Part shown: one piece after another, positions 22,368-33,185 of the stretch | How positions within the stretch are numbered: position 1 is the stretch's first letter | Layout of the letters: each line of letters begins with the position of its first letter | NCBI GenBank assembly: GCA_964016885.1 | Contig: OZ024747.1 | Span: 2,752,360-2,816,359, forward strand | Source of the DNA: Eledone cirrhosa | Lineage: Eukaryota > Mollusca > Cephalopoda > Octopoda > Eledonidae | DNA: 64,000 bases | Direction: 5' to 3' | Position numbers and translations under genes: made by a program | Notes under the pieces: model-generated | Databases searched by the model: none | What the model saw: the letters and a program-made list of their open reading frames with translations, nothing else | What the model was told of the DNA's origin: nothing

Positions 22368-22621
22368 TGTGTGTGTGTGTGACCATTATCAACCCTTTCA
22401 TCTGAAGTCCCCCCCCTCCCCCTCGTACCCTAATATATTGTCATCCACCTCATAGTCCTGGCCAATAGGATGGAGAAGACACTACTCTGGAGGCTGGCGA
22501 GGGAGACATGCTGGAATAGCCACTTCACCTTGCAGAACTCACATCTGTTGGCAGCCAACTCCACTCCAAATACATCCAGTAAACTTAGATGTAGGCATAG
22601 ACGTGTGTTTAAGGAAACTGC

Positions 22622-22690
22622 TTCACATCTACATGGTTTCAAATTCAATCCGACTGTGTGGTATCTTAGGCAAGTGGCATGTAATGTGAT
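22622..22690 (+). mobile_element. Cephalopod-type tRNA SINE fragment (S3)
   Basis: GGTTTCAAATTCAATCCGACTGTGTGGTATCTTAGGCAAGTG resembles the box B and downstream segment of the common cephalopod SINE. It lies in a GC-richer patch (22440-22700) that also has unsupported open frames. Confidence 0.5.
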
Positions 22691-22844
22691 GTAGACTTTT
22701 AATTGATCAATAACTTGCAAGTATTTAGTAAACTGAAACTCTGCAGAATCCAGTTGTGTGTCTGTGTGTGTTTATGTATGCCAGTTAGTTGATATATGTT
22801 CTGTTGTGCAAAAATAAAATAAAACTTGTTCATTCAATAAACAG

Positions 22845-22905
22845 AGATCGATAGAATAAATACTGGGGTCGATAAACTAAAATCCAATCATTGAAACCCA
22901 TAAAA
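22845..22905 (+). mobile_element. Possible SINE fragment
   Basis: GATCGATAGAATAAATACTGGGGTCGATAAACTAAAAT resembles a shortened SINE body. The flanks show nothing more. Confidence 0.35.
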
Positions 22906-23319
22906 TATTAAAATTAAAATAAAACAAACAAATTAATATTTTTACCCAGTATATTTCAAGGTTAATACCCACTTTTCAAATGTAAAAACAAAAACTGTGC
23001 AAAACAAAACTAAAATCCATAAAGCAATTATTCAGAAAACGTGTTGATATTGTAATTGATTTTACTAAATATGACTGAAACAATAGATACAACTGTATTC
23101 TGAATTCAAACACATTTAAGTTTCATACCAAAATGATTCTATATGACCTCTTCTAGTTTCACGATAATATATAATCTATCACTCTAGTATGAAACATTGA
23201 TATCTATGTAAATATGTTCAAGTTCAATTTAGTGTAATCTGTAACATGGTAATCTAGATTATGATAGCTTTGTGATTCAATTCCTCTGAGTAGTGCTGTT
23301 TGCTTTTTCCATCTATAAA
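22906..23319. other. Unique AT-rich DNA
   Basis: Nothing recognised. Confidence 0.4.
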
Positions 23320-23450
23320 AGCTGGCATGGCTTTGAGGATAAAAATTTCATCTCACAACTATGTGTTTAAGGGTTTACTCCCACTATCGAGTACCTAGGA
23401 CAAGTGTTTTCTGCAATAGCCACAGGTTGACCAATGTTTTATATCTATTA
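23320..23450 (+). mobile_element. Cephalopod-type tRNA SINE relic (S3)
   Basis: Box A-like TGGCATGGCTTTGAGGATAAA and box B-like GGGTTTACTCCCACT precede a degraded form of the CCTAGGACAAGTGTTTTCTGC segment. Confidence 0.5.
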
Positions 23451-23463
23451 TGAAGAACAAAAA

Positions 23464-23718
23464 GAGGTTTCACATTTGGTTTTCATGAATTAGGCTCAGT
23501 TGTGAACATTTCACAGATGAGTGACTCAGGATCCATATTTGTGTTATAGACATGACTCCAGCCACAACCTGCTCATGAAATTCTGGTTTTGCTTGATTAA
23601 CAAGTCTGATGAGCAGATTGGGGCTGAAGTTGGGTCAAATATGAATCCTGAGCCACCCATCTGTGAAATGTGTGTAACTGAGCCTAATCAATAAAAACCT
23701 CAATGAGCTCCTCAAGGA
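23464..23718. repeat. Long imperfect palindrome (foldback MITE)
   Basis: The arms 23464-23577 and 23606-23718 are inverted copies (ATTAGGCTCAGTT, ATTTCACAGATG, CTCAGGAT, CTGCTCAT) separated by only about 28 bp. It is diverged but colinear over more than 100 bp, so a transcript would form a long hairpin. Confidence 0.8.
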
Positions 23719-24322
23719 ACTTCTACACATTAAAGTCCGGAAGTAATATTTTTCAACTTTGCCAAATTTCAATAATGGGTCCTGAAGACAAAACTAATGT
23801 AGGTTCATTCAGAAAATAATTATGCTTTTAATATGGTAAATAGAAATTGAAGAATCCTATGTAGCCAGCTGCTCTACAGAATTATGGTCCTAGGTTAATA
23901 CAATAGATACTGAAGAGAAAGTTTTACACTAGCATTTCCATTTTCATGTATGAAATAAACTGAAAGATTTATACCCCCAGAAGAATATGTCTGAAGGAAT
24001 GCCATAATGCATTACAATGGCCAGCTATTGAAAAATTTGTAAAATGATTAGTATTGACATGTAGAAGGATGAAGATTTTACTTTTCATACATGATGTATT
24101 ACGAGAAAAATTCATCTAACTGTGTAGAAAGATATGTTGGAATTCAAGTAGAATATTCTTGTCAATAAACTTATTCACAAGTATTAAATTATGGTATCTC
24201 ACTAAATCAGCAATTGTGAAATCTGATAGAAAATTAGATGATATATATGAAAGGCAAAGAATATTACTTTTAAGGAGCAAAAAATATATTTTTCGAAGAT
24301 TGATATTTTATTACTCTCTATA
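23719..24322. other. Unique AT-rich DNA
   Basis: Nothing recognised. Confidence 0.4.
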
Positions 24323-24329
24323 AAGATCA

Positions 24330-24381
<52 letters not shown>

Positions 24382-24390
24382 TGATCTTAC

Positions 24391-24454
<64 letters not shown>

Positions 24455-24502
24455 TGATCTTATATATATATGTATATATATATATATATATATGTGTATA
24501 TG
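24323..24502. repeat. (TA)n with inverted AAGATCACTGTA borders
   Basis: AAGATCACTGTA precedes and TACAGTGATCTTA follows a TA run, and a second TACAGTGATCTTA at about 24450 ends a further TA tract. This gives nested hairpins. Confidence 0.9.
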
Positions 24503-24959
24503 TGTGAGTGTAAATATATGTTCATGTGAGTGCAAGTATATGTGTGTGTATGAGTGTGTGCATCCAAAGTATAAAGTATAAAATAAGTTGGTGAATGAAA
24601 TAGATAAAGTGTACTGTACAGATATTAGTATATTTTTTGTCACATAATACTTGAGTTTTGAGAGAGAAACATTTCACACTACAATGCTAGTTGGTAAATA
24701 AAAAAAACATGTTCTGATTCAGGCACATATCTATAACATTGAATTGAATTACTTATGTGAAGCTTATATTAATTTTCAACTTGAAGCAGTATAGGATTGG
24801 TATATGATAGAGTCAAAATATGATATATAATCTCTTTTGTTTGAACTTAGAAGTATTATAGAAATAATCGACAAGTTCCCAGACCTCATTCACTTACTGA
24901 ATGGAGTGGAACTTATAAAATGGGACCAATTTTCAATTTTTCTTTCCATTGCTGATACT

Positions 24960-25078
24960 GTCTACTGGTTGCATTTCTTGGCAGAAAGAGCAATGGGAAA
25001 TAAAGTGTCTTGTTAAAGGATATAACACATCACCTGGGCTGGGTATCACACTCACAACCTGATGATTATTTGAGTGGA
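24960..25078 (-). mobile_element. tRNA-derived SINE relic (S2-like head)
   Basis: Minus strand: AGGTTGTGAGTGTGATACCC (box B) followed by GATGTGTTATATCC and GACACTTTATTTCCCATTG, in the S2 head order. The tail is lost. Confidence 0.65.
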
Positions 25079-25217
25079 ATTTAGTAGATGGAGACTGTAT
25101 GGAATTTCATCTCATATATATATGTGTGTGTGTGTGTGTGTTCTGCTGAGTAATGTGGGTATATATTCAAAGTGTATTCAGTTTCAAGTAGTTAAGAGGT
25201 GGACCTATAGATAATGC

Positions 25218-25494
25218 TTTCTTTATTAACTGCAAGGGTTTACACAAAGTAGACATTAAGGACAGTACAGGACAATACAGGACGGTACAAATGGGAATTT
25301 CTGCGTCTAAAAAAACAAAAAACAGAGGATGTAACAAAAAAAGAACAATGAAAAATTCCCCAATAGGGGGGAGACTTCCGAGGGCCATCGTGGAGAAAGC
25401 CCATTACAAAAAGCTACGGTGACCCTGACCACCAGGGCAAGAGCCCTCTCCCAGTTTTCCACCTTCAATTTACAGGCATATACTCAGAGTAGGT
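25218..25494 (-). mobile_element. LINE 3' end fragment (family L3), copy 3
   Basis: A 277-bp insertion flanked by a perfect 14-bp duplication CCTATAGATAATGC at 25204-25217 and 25495-25508. The minus-strand 3' end carries TTAATAAAGAAAGC. It is longer at its 5' side than the 19-kb copies. 5' truncation plus a target duplication indicates LINE-type insertion. The open frame seen across copies is not a recognised protein. Confidence 0.8.
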
Positions 25495-25508
25495 CCTATA
25501 GATAATGC

Positions 25509-27142
25509 AAAGTAAAAGAAGAATCTCTTTTTCTTCTTTTTTTCTTTTGTTTTTGTAAAACTGATACAATTTTTGAAATTTTCAAATTAGTGACATATTG
25601 ACTGTATATTTCTGTTATAATCTCCAAAAATATTTCCTATTTACTCTTTTATTCTATTTCTACATGTATTCTCAAGGAGGTTGAGGAGTATAACTCCTGT
25701 AATTCTCTGTTATTCATACTAAAATGTTTGTAGTTGTATTCAATAATGATATGTCATTTAAATGTTTTTTCACTTTATTTCTAAAGTAATTTCCATAACT
25801 GCAGACTCAAATTCTTTTCTTTGATTGAAACTAAACGTTCAGCTGCTCTATAGTCATGAATGTTGGTCTTTAAAAGATATACAGAAACATAGACAATTCT
25901 TAAGCCATATGTTTAACAATGTAACTTGCTAGATGAAATCTAATGGAACAAATTTCGTTTTAACTTACTTTTTGTTTCCATATTTTTTTGCCATTTTCCT
26001 ACATGATAGTAGCATGGAAATACTATGTATTTGTTAGAGCTAAACAAAGAAGAAGTGAACATCTATCTTCTTCATTTAACAAAGGATAGTTGAGTAAACA
26101 CTATGCTAAGGCTAGCTAGAACACTTTGAAATGTAGATCTAAAGATATATAACAAAATATAACTATATAGATACCTACATATATATATATATATATGTAT
26201 GTGTATATATGTATATATATGTGTGTGTGTGTGTAAGAAAGATAAGATGCGTAAAGAATAAAGTAATTAAAATAATTGTTGTTTGACGGAAAAATAGGAT
26301 TATGTATGCCCTGTGAGAAGACATTCTGATGAAGGATGTAACTGAAATACTCATGTTTAAAGAAGGACCTTGGGGAATACCTTGGAATGTGCTAGAAAAT
26401 CTTACATGAATGTATTTGCATATGTATGTGAGTGTGTTTGTGTATGTTTGTTTCTTTTGCTGTGTGTGAGCAAGAACAAGAGCAAGCCATAGAGAAAAGA
26501 AATATATGTAAAAGGAAAATGCTTTACAGAACTAAACAACACAATAGAGAAATGAGATACACAAAGCTGGTCCCATCAGGCAGAACATTAATAAAGATGA
26601 GTTTTTAGAAAGAGGATAAAAGGAATGGTAAACAGTGGTACACAAGTTTCAAAAACAGTGAGGTGTAGCTATGTTTACAAGAGAAGAATAATCACTTCTA
26701 ATTAGTTGTTTACAAAAGTTAATTTTGAAGATATTTAATTACATTTATATATTTATTTTCTTATTTACTTGCATATTTTCCCTCCTAATGATCTCTATAT
26801 TTTAAATGCCAAACAACATTGTGAAAATACTCATCTAAAATTAATAGCATGCATGATATAGCAACAAAAAGGATGAGATTTCACTGTTTGAAAATTATAT
26901 AAAACTAACTAAGATGGTGACTCTGTATCATGAAAAGGTTTCTCTAATAACGAAATCATTCATTTCACTTTTTTATAGAATAAATTTAAATATTTTATAA
27001 TATATGTTTAAAAATTAAATATGATGTTAAAATATAAACACAATTATTTCTCTTGATATTGTAACATAACTTTCTTAATTACTATATCATATTAGTTAAT
27101 TCCTGTCTAACCTTTACTTTCTATCTGACCTTGAGTCTTTAG
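25509..27142. other. Unique AT-rich DNA upstream of host exon
   Basis: Probably intron of the host gene on the plus strand. It holds a TA/TG run at 26181-26234 and no other recognised repeat. Confidence 0.5.
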
Positions 27143-27284
27143 GAAGCAACATCTGGTGTGAATAAAGAAGAGGAACATATGTTGATGGTTCATAATCACT
27201 TTAATGAAATACCAACTATCATAAATGCTGAAAGTGGGACTGGCTGGAATGAAGAACATGCAGTACATTATGAAACCTTAGCAG
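27143..27284 (+). CDS. Internal exon of an unidentified host gene
   Basis: A 142-bp exon between a pyrimidine-rich acceptor (TTTACTTTCTATCTGACC then TTGAGTCTTTAG) and a donor GCAG/GTATGG. It has no stop in the frame beginning GAA at its first base, and encodes 47 residues plus one base. The peptide starts EATSGVNKEEEHMLMVHNHF and ends WNEEHAVHYETLA; it is polar and acidic, with no membrane segment. The exon ends in phase 1, and the terminal exon at 34209 begins with the two bases needed to complete the codon. HYETL would fit a generic tyrosine-based sorting or signalling motif, but this is only a pattern match. The gene is not recognised. Upstream exons must lie outside the parts I could identify. 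Confidence 0.7.
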
Positions 27285-27379
27285 GTATGGATAAGAAATA
27301 GTTTTCTATTATTGTCAACTTAAATTTAAGTGAAGGATTTTGAAATCTGGGAGTACATAGGATGTGTGTTTATATAATA

Positions 27380-27478
27380 ATTGTTTCTACTTTTGACACA
27401 AGGCCAGCAATTATTCCAGTGTATTACTGGTACTTTATTTTATCGACCCCGTAAGGATGAAAGGCAAAGTTAACCTCT
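27380..27478 (-). mobile_element. SINE S1, 5'-truncated
   Basis: Tail and body only, from TTGTTTCTACTTTTGACAC to GGCAAAGTTAACCTCTGC. Confidence 0.9.
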
Positions 27479-27949
27479 GCAATAATATTTAAAATATATT
27501 TATTAAAAAAAACTTTAACTGGATACATAAAATGTTTTATTGTATTGTGAGTACTTTTCCTGTAGTGCGTAATAGTGCTACCTACTCTACGTTGTATATA
27601 TTTGTAAGTCCTGGGGTTTTGGTTATGTATCTGTCTGTATGCTTTTTTATTATCATTTCCACGCCATCAGCATGGAGTTTGCTACTCACGAGTGTGAGCC
27701 TCACAAGCTGGAATGGGTCTTCTAAAGCATCTCCATCACCATCGTCCAGGGAAATGTCTTTTCTATTCTGTCTGCAAGGGCAGCCAGCACATGGGCCCCC
27801 ATTTGCTTATAATAGTGAGAGATGGGGAGAGCAAGAGAGAGGGAGGCAGTGACTGTGAGAGATGGGAAGAGCAAGAGAGACATAGGCAAAGAGAGAGAAC
27901 ATCAACACTTATTTATTAGTACCACCTTACATTCATAGCACCTATTATT

Positions 27950-29130
27950 ATAGGGATTCTTTCTATTTTCATTCATCACATTCAGGTCAGTTTTCTCTCC
28001 AGATTTTTATATTTGATAATTTTTCCATTTCCTTGTAAGATTATATTGTTGTCTTTGAGGATAGATACATCAATTATAAGGCATTTCTTTTCTTTGTGGC
28101 CTTTGACTACAATATCTGCTCAATTGGCTTTGATCTCCCTGTCTGTGTATATTGATAAATCCCAGTGTATGCTTGCTTTGTTATGCTCTGACACCCTTTC
28201 TCGTGTATGCCTGTATCATCTTTTTTCTATCAGTATTTCATAATGCTGTAAATAAATTCCACTGTATATAAATCCCAACTTTGTCATATTTACAGATGTA
28301 TCTTTGTTGATAGCCAAAAACAATGCGGTTATTTATTTCTTCAAAAACTCTGTATATTTACAGTAACTTACTGCGTAATATCTACTCTCAATGGTTTCTT
28401 GTGGAGAGGCTTTGATCTTATGTGGCAATTAGGAATCCTATAGTATCGGCTTTGAGTTCAGTGCTGCTTAGAGTTGTGAATTTTCCTTGTCAACTCCTCA
28501 CTATTCAACTTTTTGGTGTATTGTCCATGTAGAGGTTTGTCTTGCCATTGTTTAAGCATAGCTTGTTAGAGATCTATTTTCAATTTAGATTTTTGCCTTT
28601 TTCCATTTTCTATGTTGATACTTCTAGATTTTGTTTTTAATTATCTTCATAACAATCTCTCAATTCAACTTCTGTTTTGAATTAATCGACTTTCTTGAAG
28701 ACAGAAATCAGATATTTTTTTGTATTTGTTCATATTTCATAGCTTTCTTATTAACTACTCATCGTTCTTCATTTGGCATTTTTGTAGTTCTACAGTGAAT
28801 ATTTTTTAATAGTTTTCTAGTTGCATGAGATCTCAACCCCACTGTGTTCAGGGTAAGTATAATATTTCTATGTTTCACTCTAAATACAGTTATTATTTTT
28901 CCTGTGTTTTCTGTCAAGTCATGCAAGTTCATTTTGTGTTCAGTTAAGAATATAAAAATGTAGCTTACAACTGGGACAGCTAGAGTATTTATACCTATTA
29001 CTTTATTCTTTACATTTAGTTCTGTCTTAAGTAGTAATCTAATGCACCTAACTATACCTTTGTAATATTTTCTTTCCTTTGTGTATGTCTGACACTGCTT
29101 AGTTAATGGATTCCTATGTCTGTGATTGAT
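27950..29130 (-). mobile_element. Old R4/Dong-type LINE relic
   Basis: On the minus strand, decoding in shifting frames gives IRLLLKTELNVKNKVIGINT, then much further on WDLSIYTDREIKAN, ADIVVKGHKEKKCLIIDVSI and KIIKYKNLERKL. This is the same order as the reverse-transcriptase C-terminus and restriction-like endonuclease of the younger copies at 29.3-33.2 kb. Many stops and indels make it much older than those copies. It is a third, independent member of the LINE cluster in the host intron. Confidence 0.65.
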
Positions 29131-29302
29131 ATAATTTTTTTATATCAGTTTCTTTATTTACTATAAGTTAAGTATTAATAACTAGTTTTCCTCTGCAGAG
29201 TGGCCTTCACACATTTTTCTAAATCAATTTCATAATTATATCTTTTGGAAATCTGTGTATTGTTTGCTGTAATGTTTTCAATTCTATATAGTCTGTGGCA
29301 TA

Positions 29303-29303
<1 letters not shown>

Positions 29304-29333
<30 letters not shown>
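29304..29333. repeat. (ATT)10 array
   Basis: Lies at the 3' end of LINE copy A. Confidence 0.97.
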
Positions 29334-30457
29334 GTTGTTATTCCTTGAATCTCAGTCATTGATGCTGGTTAACTGGAAAGTCCGTTGGATTGAATATCAA
29401 GCCACTACCTGCAGCCTCAGATATTCAGGACGTATCGGAGGGTTCTTGCTGTTCCAAGCAAGCATGCCTTTTGAAGCGTTCCAAAAAGCATGAAGGGGCC
29501 AATTTTCTTTAACCATCCCTGGAAACTTTTGGAGATAGTCCCCAGTGCGCCTATGACAATCGGGATCACTTTGACTTCATGGCAGTTCCAAATCCTTTTC
29601 ACCTCCCACTTTAGGTCCTGGTATCGGTTAATTTTCTCCCTCTCCTTCTCTTGCACTCTCGTGTCGAACGGGCAGGCCACATCCACAATCAGACACGATC
29701 TTTTTTCTTTGTCCACAACCACCAGGTCAGGTCTATTGTGTTCCAGTTTTTTGTCCGTCTGTATCCTAAAATCCCACAGCACCTTCACCTGATTGTTCTC
29801 TATCACCGCCTCTGGCCTATGCTCATACCATTTCTCAGAATGTGGTAAATTGTTTACTTTGCACAGGTGCCAGTGGATCACCCTGCCCATCACATCGTGT
29901 CTCCAGCCCTTATAGTGGGTCTGGGCTAGGTGTTTACACTCGGACACAATGTGAGCCACAGTCTCCTCTCTCTCTCCACAGATCCTGCACAGTGGGCTAG
30001 CCTCCTCCTTGTAAATATGGTGCTTCAACCACTTCGTTTTGAGGGCCTGCTCCTGCGCAACCATTAGCATTCCTTCTGTAGCCTTTTTGAGGTCTCCTCT
30101 TCTCAACCAGTTCCATGTCTGTGGATCTCTAAATTCAGTTTTCTCAAAGAAGGTACTATGAAGGGATTTTCCCTTAAGGCTGCTCTTCCTCCTTGATGTT
30201 ATTTCCTCCTTGGACATCCCCTGGCCTACTGTCCCCTCCTTCAGTACAGTTCTGAGCATTGGCTCCTTACTATAGGTCACGTATTTGTATAGGTTGTTTT
30301 TCTCCTTCTGAACACAGTCCTCTATGCTGATAAGACCTCTTCCACCCTCAGATCTCCTTAGGTAGAGTCTATCGACATCACTCCTCCTGTGGAACATGTT
30401 GTAGATAGTCAATAGCTTCCTAGTCTTCCTATCCATTTCTTTTTGTTCAGCAACATT
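29334..30457 (-). mobile_element. R4/Dong-type LINE, copy A, 5'-truncated
   Basis: Contains the end of the reverse transcriptase, the CCHC zinc knuckle and the restriction-like endonuclease in one intact frame, then an 83-bp 3' UTR. The 5' edge is cut just after the position corresponding to AEQKEMDRKTRK. It is flanked on both sides by ATT arrays. Dong-type elements of the R4 clade are known to insert into TAA repeats, which fits this placement. Confidence 0.85.
29417..30436 (-). CDS. LINE ORF C-terminus: zinc knuckle and restriction-like endonuclease
   Basis: A 339-codon frame with no disruption, ending in TGA. Residues 1-60 belong to the post-catalytic region of the reverse transcriptase (MDRKTRKLLTIYNMFHRRSD, then GGRGLISIEDC). 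C150-X2-C153-X8-H162-X4-C167 forms the CCHC knuckle. RPDLVV (P236-D237) and IVDVACPFD (D252) supply the PD..D signature of the restriction-like endonuclease that nicks the target in R2/R4-type elements. The CCHC plus PD-D arrangement after the reverse transcriptase separates this from APE-type LINEs such as the 8.5-kb copy. The Met is not a real start; the element is 5'-truncated. It is a retrotransposon remnant and is unlikely to be expressed as a host protein. Confidence 0.85.
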   Translation of the reverse strand: MDRKTRKLLTIYNMFHRRSDVDRLYLRRSEGGRGLISIEDCVQKEKNNLYKYVTYSKEPMLRTVLKEGTVGQGMSKEEITSRRKSSLKGKSLHSTFFEKTEFRDPQTWNWLRRGDLKKATEGMLMVAQEQALKTKWLKHHIYKEEASPLCRICGEREETVAHIVSECKHLAQTHYKGWRHDVMGRVIHWHLCKVNNLPHSEKWYEHRPEAVIENNQVKVLWDFRIQTDKKLEHNRPDLVVVDKEKRSCLIVDVACPFDTRVQEKEREKINRYQDLKWEVKRIWNCHEVKVIPIVIGALGTISKSFQGWLKKIGPFMLFGTLQKACLLGTARTLRYVLNI

Positions 30458-30458
30458 C

Positions 30459-30459
<1 letters not shown>

Positions 30460-30519
<60 letters not shown>
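30460..30519. repeat. (ATT)20 array between LINE copies
   Basis: A perfect 60-bp array that separates copy A (5' side) from copy B (3' side). Confidence 0.98.
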
Positions 30520-30596
30520 GTTCTTTGAGTCTCAGTCATTGATGTTGGTTAACTGGAAAGTTTGTTGAAATGAATATCAAGCCACTACCTGCAGCC

Positions 30597-31154
30597 TCAG
30601 ATATTCAGGACATATTGGAGGGTTCTTGCTGTTCCCAGCAAGCATGCCTTTTGAAGTGTTCCAAAAAGCGGGGCGGGGCCAATTTTCTTTAACCATCCCT
30701 GGAAACTCTTTGAGATAGTACCTAGTGCGCCTATGACAATCGGGACCACTTTGACTTCATGGCAGTTCCAAATCCTTTTTACCTCCCACTTTAAGTCCTG
30801 GTATCGGTTAATTTTCTCCCTCTCCTTCTCTTGCACTCTCGTGTCGAATGGGCAGGCCACATCCACAATCAGGCACAATCTCTTTTCCTTGTCCCAAACC
30901 ACCAGGTCAGGTCTATTGTGTTCCAGTTTCTTGTCTGTCTGTATCCTAAAATCCCATAGCACCTTCACCTGATCGTTTTCTATCACCGACTCTGGCTTAT
31001 GCTCATACCACTTCTCAGAATGTGGTAAATTGTTTACTTTGCATAGGTGCCAGTGGATCACCCTGCCCATCACATCATGTCTCCAGCCTTTATAGTGAGT
31101 CTGGGATAGGTGTTTACACTCGGATACACTGTGAGCTCTCCACAGATCCTGCAC
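30597..31154 (-). pseudogene. Copy B endonuclease segment
   Basis: 185 open codons with HNRPDLVV and IVDVACPFD, closely matching copy A, ending in the same TGA. A 16-bp deletion relative to copy A removes the stretch between the second Cys and the His of the CCHC knuckle and puts the upstream part out of frame. Confidence 0.85.
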
Positions 31155-31266
31155 AGTGGGCTAGCCTCCTCCTTGTAAATGTGGTGTTTCAGCCACTTCG
31201 TTTTGAGAGCCTGCTCTTGCACAGCCATTAGCATTCCTTCTGTAGCCTTTTTAAGGTCTCCTCTTT

Positions 31267-31824
31267 TCAACCAGTTCCATGTCTGTGGATCTCTGAATTC
31301 AGTTTTCTCAAAGAAGGTACTATGAAGGATTTTTCATGAAGGTTGCTCTTTCTCCTTGTTGTTATTTCCTCCTTGGACATCCCCTGGTCTATTGTCCTCT
31401 CCTTCAGTACAATTCTGAGCATTGGCTCCCTACTATCAGTCACGTATTTGTGTAGGTTGTTTTTCTCCATCTGAACACAGTCCTCTATGCTGATAAGACC
31501 TCTTCCACCTTCAGATCTCCTTAAGTAGAATCTATCGACATCACTCCTCTTGTGGAACATGTTGTAGATAGTCAATAGCTTCCTAGTCTTCCTATCCATT
31601 TCTTTTTGTTCAGCAACCCATCTCAGAATTCCTGCACTGTACCTAATAATAGACACAGCTCGGGAATTTACTGCACTTATAGCATTCCTACTGTTCAGAT
31701 GTGATTTTAATATGCTCCTTACTCTCCAAATGTATTCAGATCTTATCAATTCCTTCATTTTTTTTGTTCTTGATGTCATCAGCCTCCAGAACACCCAAAT
31801 ACTTGTATCCTTCTTCAGTGTCAA
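31267..31824 (-). pseudogene. Copy B reverse transcriptase C-terminal segment
   Basis: Holds YIWRVRSILKSHLNSRNAIS, EMDRKTRKLLTIYNMFHKRS and GGRGLISIEDC. It runs out of frame at HEKSF, where copy A continues SLHSTFFEKT. The upstream junction is a slip in an eight-base homopolymer. Confidence 0.8.
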
Positions 31825-32542
31825 TTTCCTTTACCATTTCACCTGTTGGTACCTGGATTCCGTTGCTTCTGCTCAATTTACCCCTCTTCATCACAAGGAC
31901 TCCACACTTACTAATACCAAATTGCATGCATATATCATTGCTGAAAATACGGACAGTGTCAACAAGCACATCCAACTCCTTCTCATTCTTCCCGAAGAGC
32001 TTAAGATCGTCCATAAAGAGGAGGTGATTGATGGTAAGCTCTCCCTTTCCTAACTTGTATCCTGCTCTCACTTTTCGCAGTATAATGGTCAGGGGCATCA
32101 GGGCAAGGACAAACAACAGAGGGGACAAACCATCTCCCTGGAAGATACCTCTCTTGATCTTCACGCCTCCCAAGGATTCTCCAGCTGATGTTAACTCTGT
32201 TTCCCAGGACTTCATACTTTTGCCCAACAACTGTCTGATGTTATCTGCCACCTTGAAGATCTCTAGGCTTTTGGTGATCCAAGAATGAGGCACCATGTCA
32301 AATGCCTTTTTGTAGTCTATCCATCCCATGGCAAGACCAGTGTGTCTCCTCTTGCAATCCCTCATTACCATCTTATCAATAAGTAACTGGTCCTTTGTAC
32401 CACGGGACTTCTTTCGGCATCCTTTCTGTTCGTCCGGTAACAAGTTGTTTGTGTGGAGGTGATGGTAGATATCCTCAGACACAATGCTTGTCAACAGTTT
32501 CCACATTACGGACAGTGATAGGTCTATAGTTGGTAACATCAT
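31736..32542 (-). pseudogene. Copy B reverse transcriptase core
   Basis: 268 open codons carrying the catalytic palm: [14 protein letters not shown] (motif A), [20 protein letters not shown] (motif B) and [11 protein letters not shown] (motif C, with the catalytic Asp pair present). These match the R4/Dong style ([18 protein letters not shown]) rather than the jockey style. The frame change at the N-terminal edge separates it from the fingers segment at 32475-32897. The catalytic residues are intact even though the element as a whole is broken. Confidence 0.85.
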
Positions 32543-32897
32543 TACCCTTGGTTCGGTCTTTCATTACCAGAACTGTGGTACCTTTTGTCAACCACTCTGG
32601 TACCTCACCTGACACCAAGCAGTCATTGAACATGGTTGTCAGTTTTGGGTGGAGGGATGTTATATTTTTAATCCAATACCCCTGCACACCATCTGGGCCT
32701 GGTGATTTCCAGTTGGTTAGTTTTTTAGCCTGCCCCTTAAGAGTTTCAACTGTGATACTCAAATCAGTTTGTTGGTGTGCCTGTTCACTAATCTCCTTTT
32801 GTACTGTCTCAATCCACACTGACTGGTCATTATGTTTAACATCCTGCTCCCATATTCCTCTCCAGAATGTTTTAGTTTGTTCCGCCCCAGGGATCAA
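32475..32897 (-). pseudogene. Copy B reverse transcriptase N-terminal segment
   Basis: Contains AEQTKTFWRGIWEQDVKHND, NWKSPGPDGVQGYWIKNITS and [12 protein letters not shown], the pre-palm region of R2/R4-type elements, then shifts frame. It continues upstream with NRMFDNNQKMLFGQLEG (32913-33160), which in this family precedes the fingers. Confidence 0.8.
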
Positions 32898-33162
32898 GTC
32901 GTTGCCTCTTTCTTACCCTTCAAGCTGTCCAAACAACATCTTCTGGTTGTTGTCAAACATGCGGTTCTGTTTATACTGACTGACTCTGCTCTCGTATCGC
33001 CTAATTTTTGCACTCTTTGCTAGAATGCGTTGCTTCAGTTCTTCTATGATAATATTTAGCTTTTTCCTCCTAGTTTTGTACTTTATTTCCAGTCTATTTT
33101 TAGTGTCTATGTTTTTTAGTGTCCCATTCAGTAGGGACTCAAGCTTTCCAATGTCATTTCTC

Positions 33163-33185
33163 ATTATTATTATTATTATTATTAT

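Larger units (their letters stand above)
30520..33162 (-). mobile_element. R4/Dong-type LINE, copy B, long, 5'-truncated
   Basis: Reads from an N-terminal pre-RT region (RRYESRVSQYKQNRMFDNNQ) through the full reverse transcriptase to the endonuclease and the same 3' UTR as copy A. The 5' edge at 33162 joins (ATT)8 directly. The reading frame is broken at least four times: near 32500 (start of fingers), at the poly-T at about 31757-31764, near 31330 and at a 16-bp deletion near 31135 in the zinc knuckle. It is a dead copy of the same family as copy A. Confidence 0.88.

Noticed and set aside
24311..24643. 110-codon minus-strand frame with IYIYIY core and hydrophobic flanks
   Set aside because: The core is a TA microsatellite; the flanks are short and have no support as a membrane protein.
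19317..25388. A conserved small protein (MALGSLPPIGEFFIV and on) shared by 19.5 kb and 25.3 kb
   Set aside because: The similarity follows from recent copies of a LINE 3' end; one copy carries frame differences and there is no known domain.
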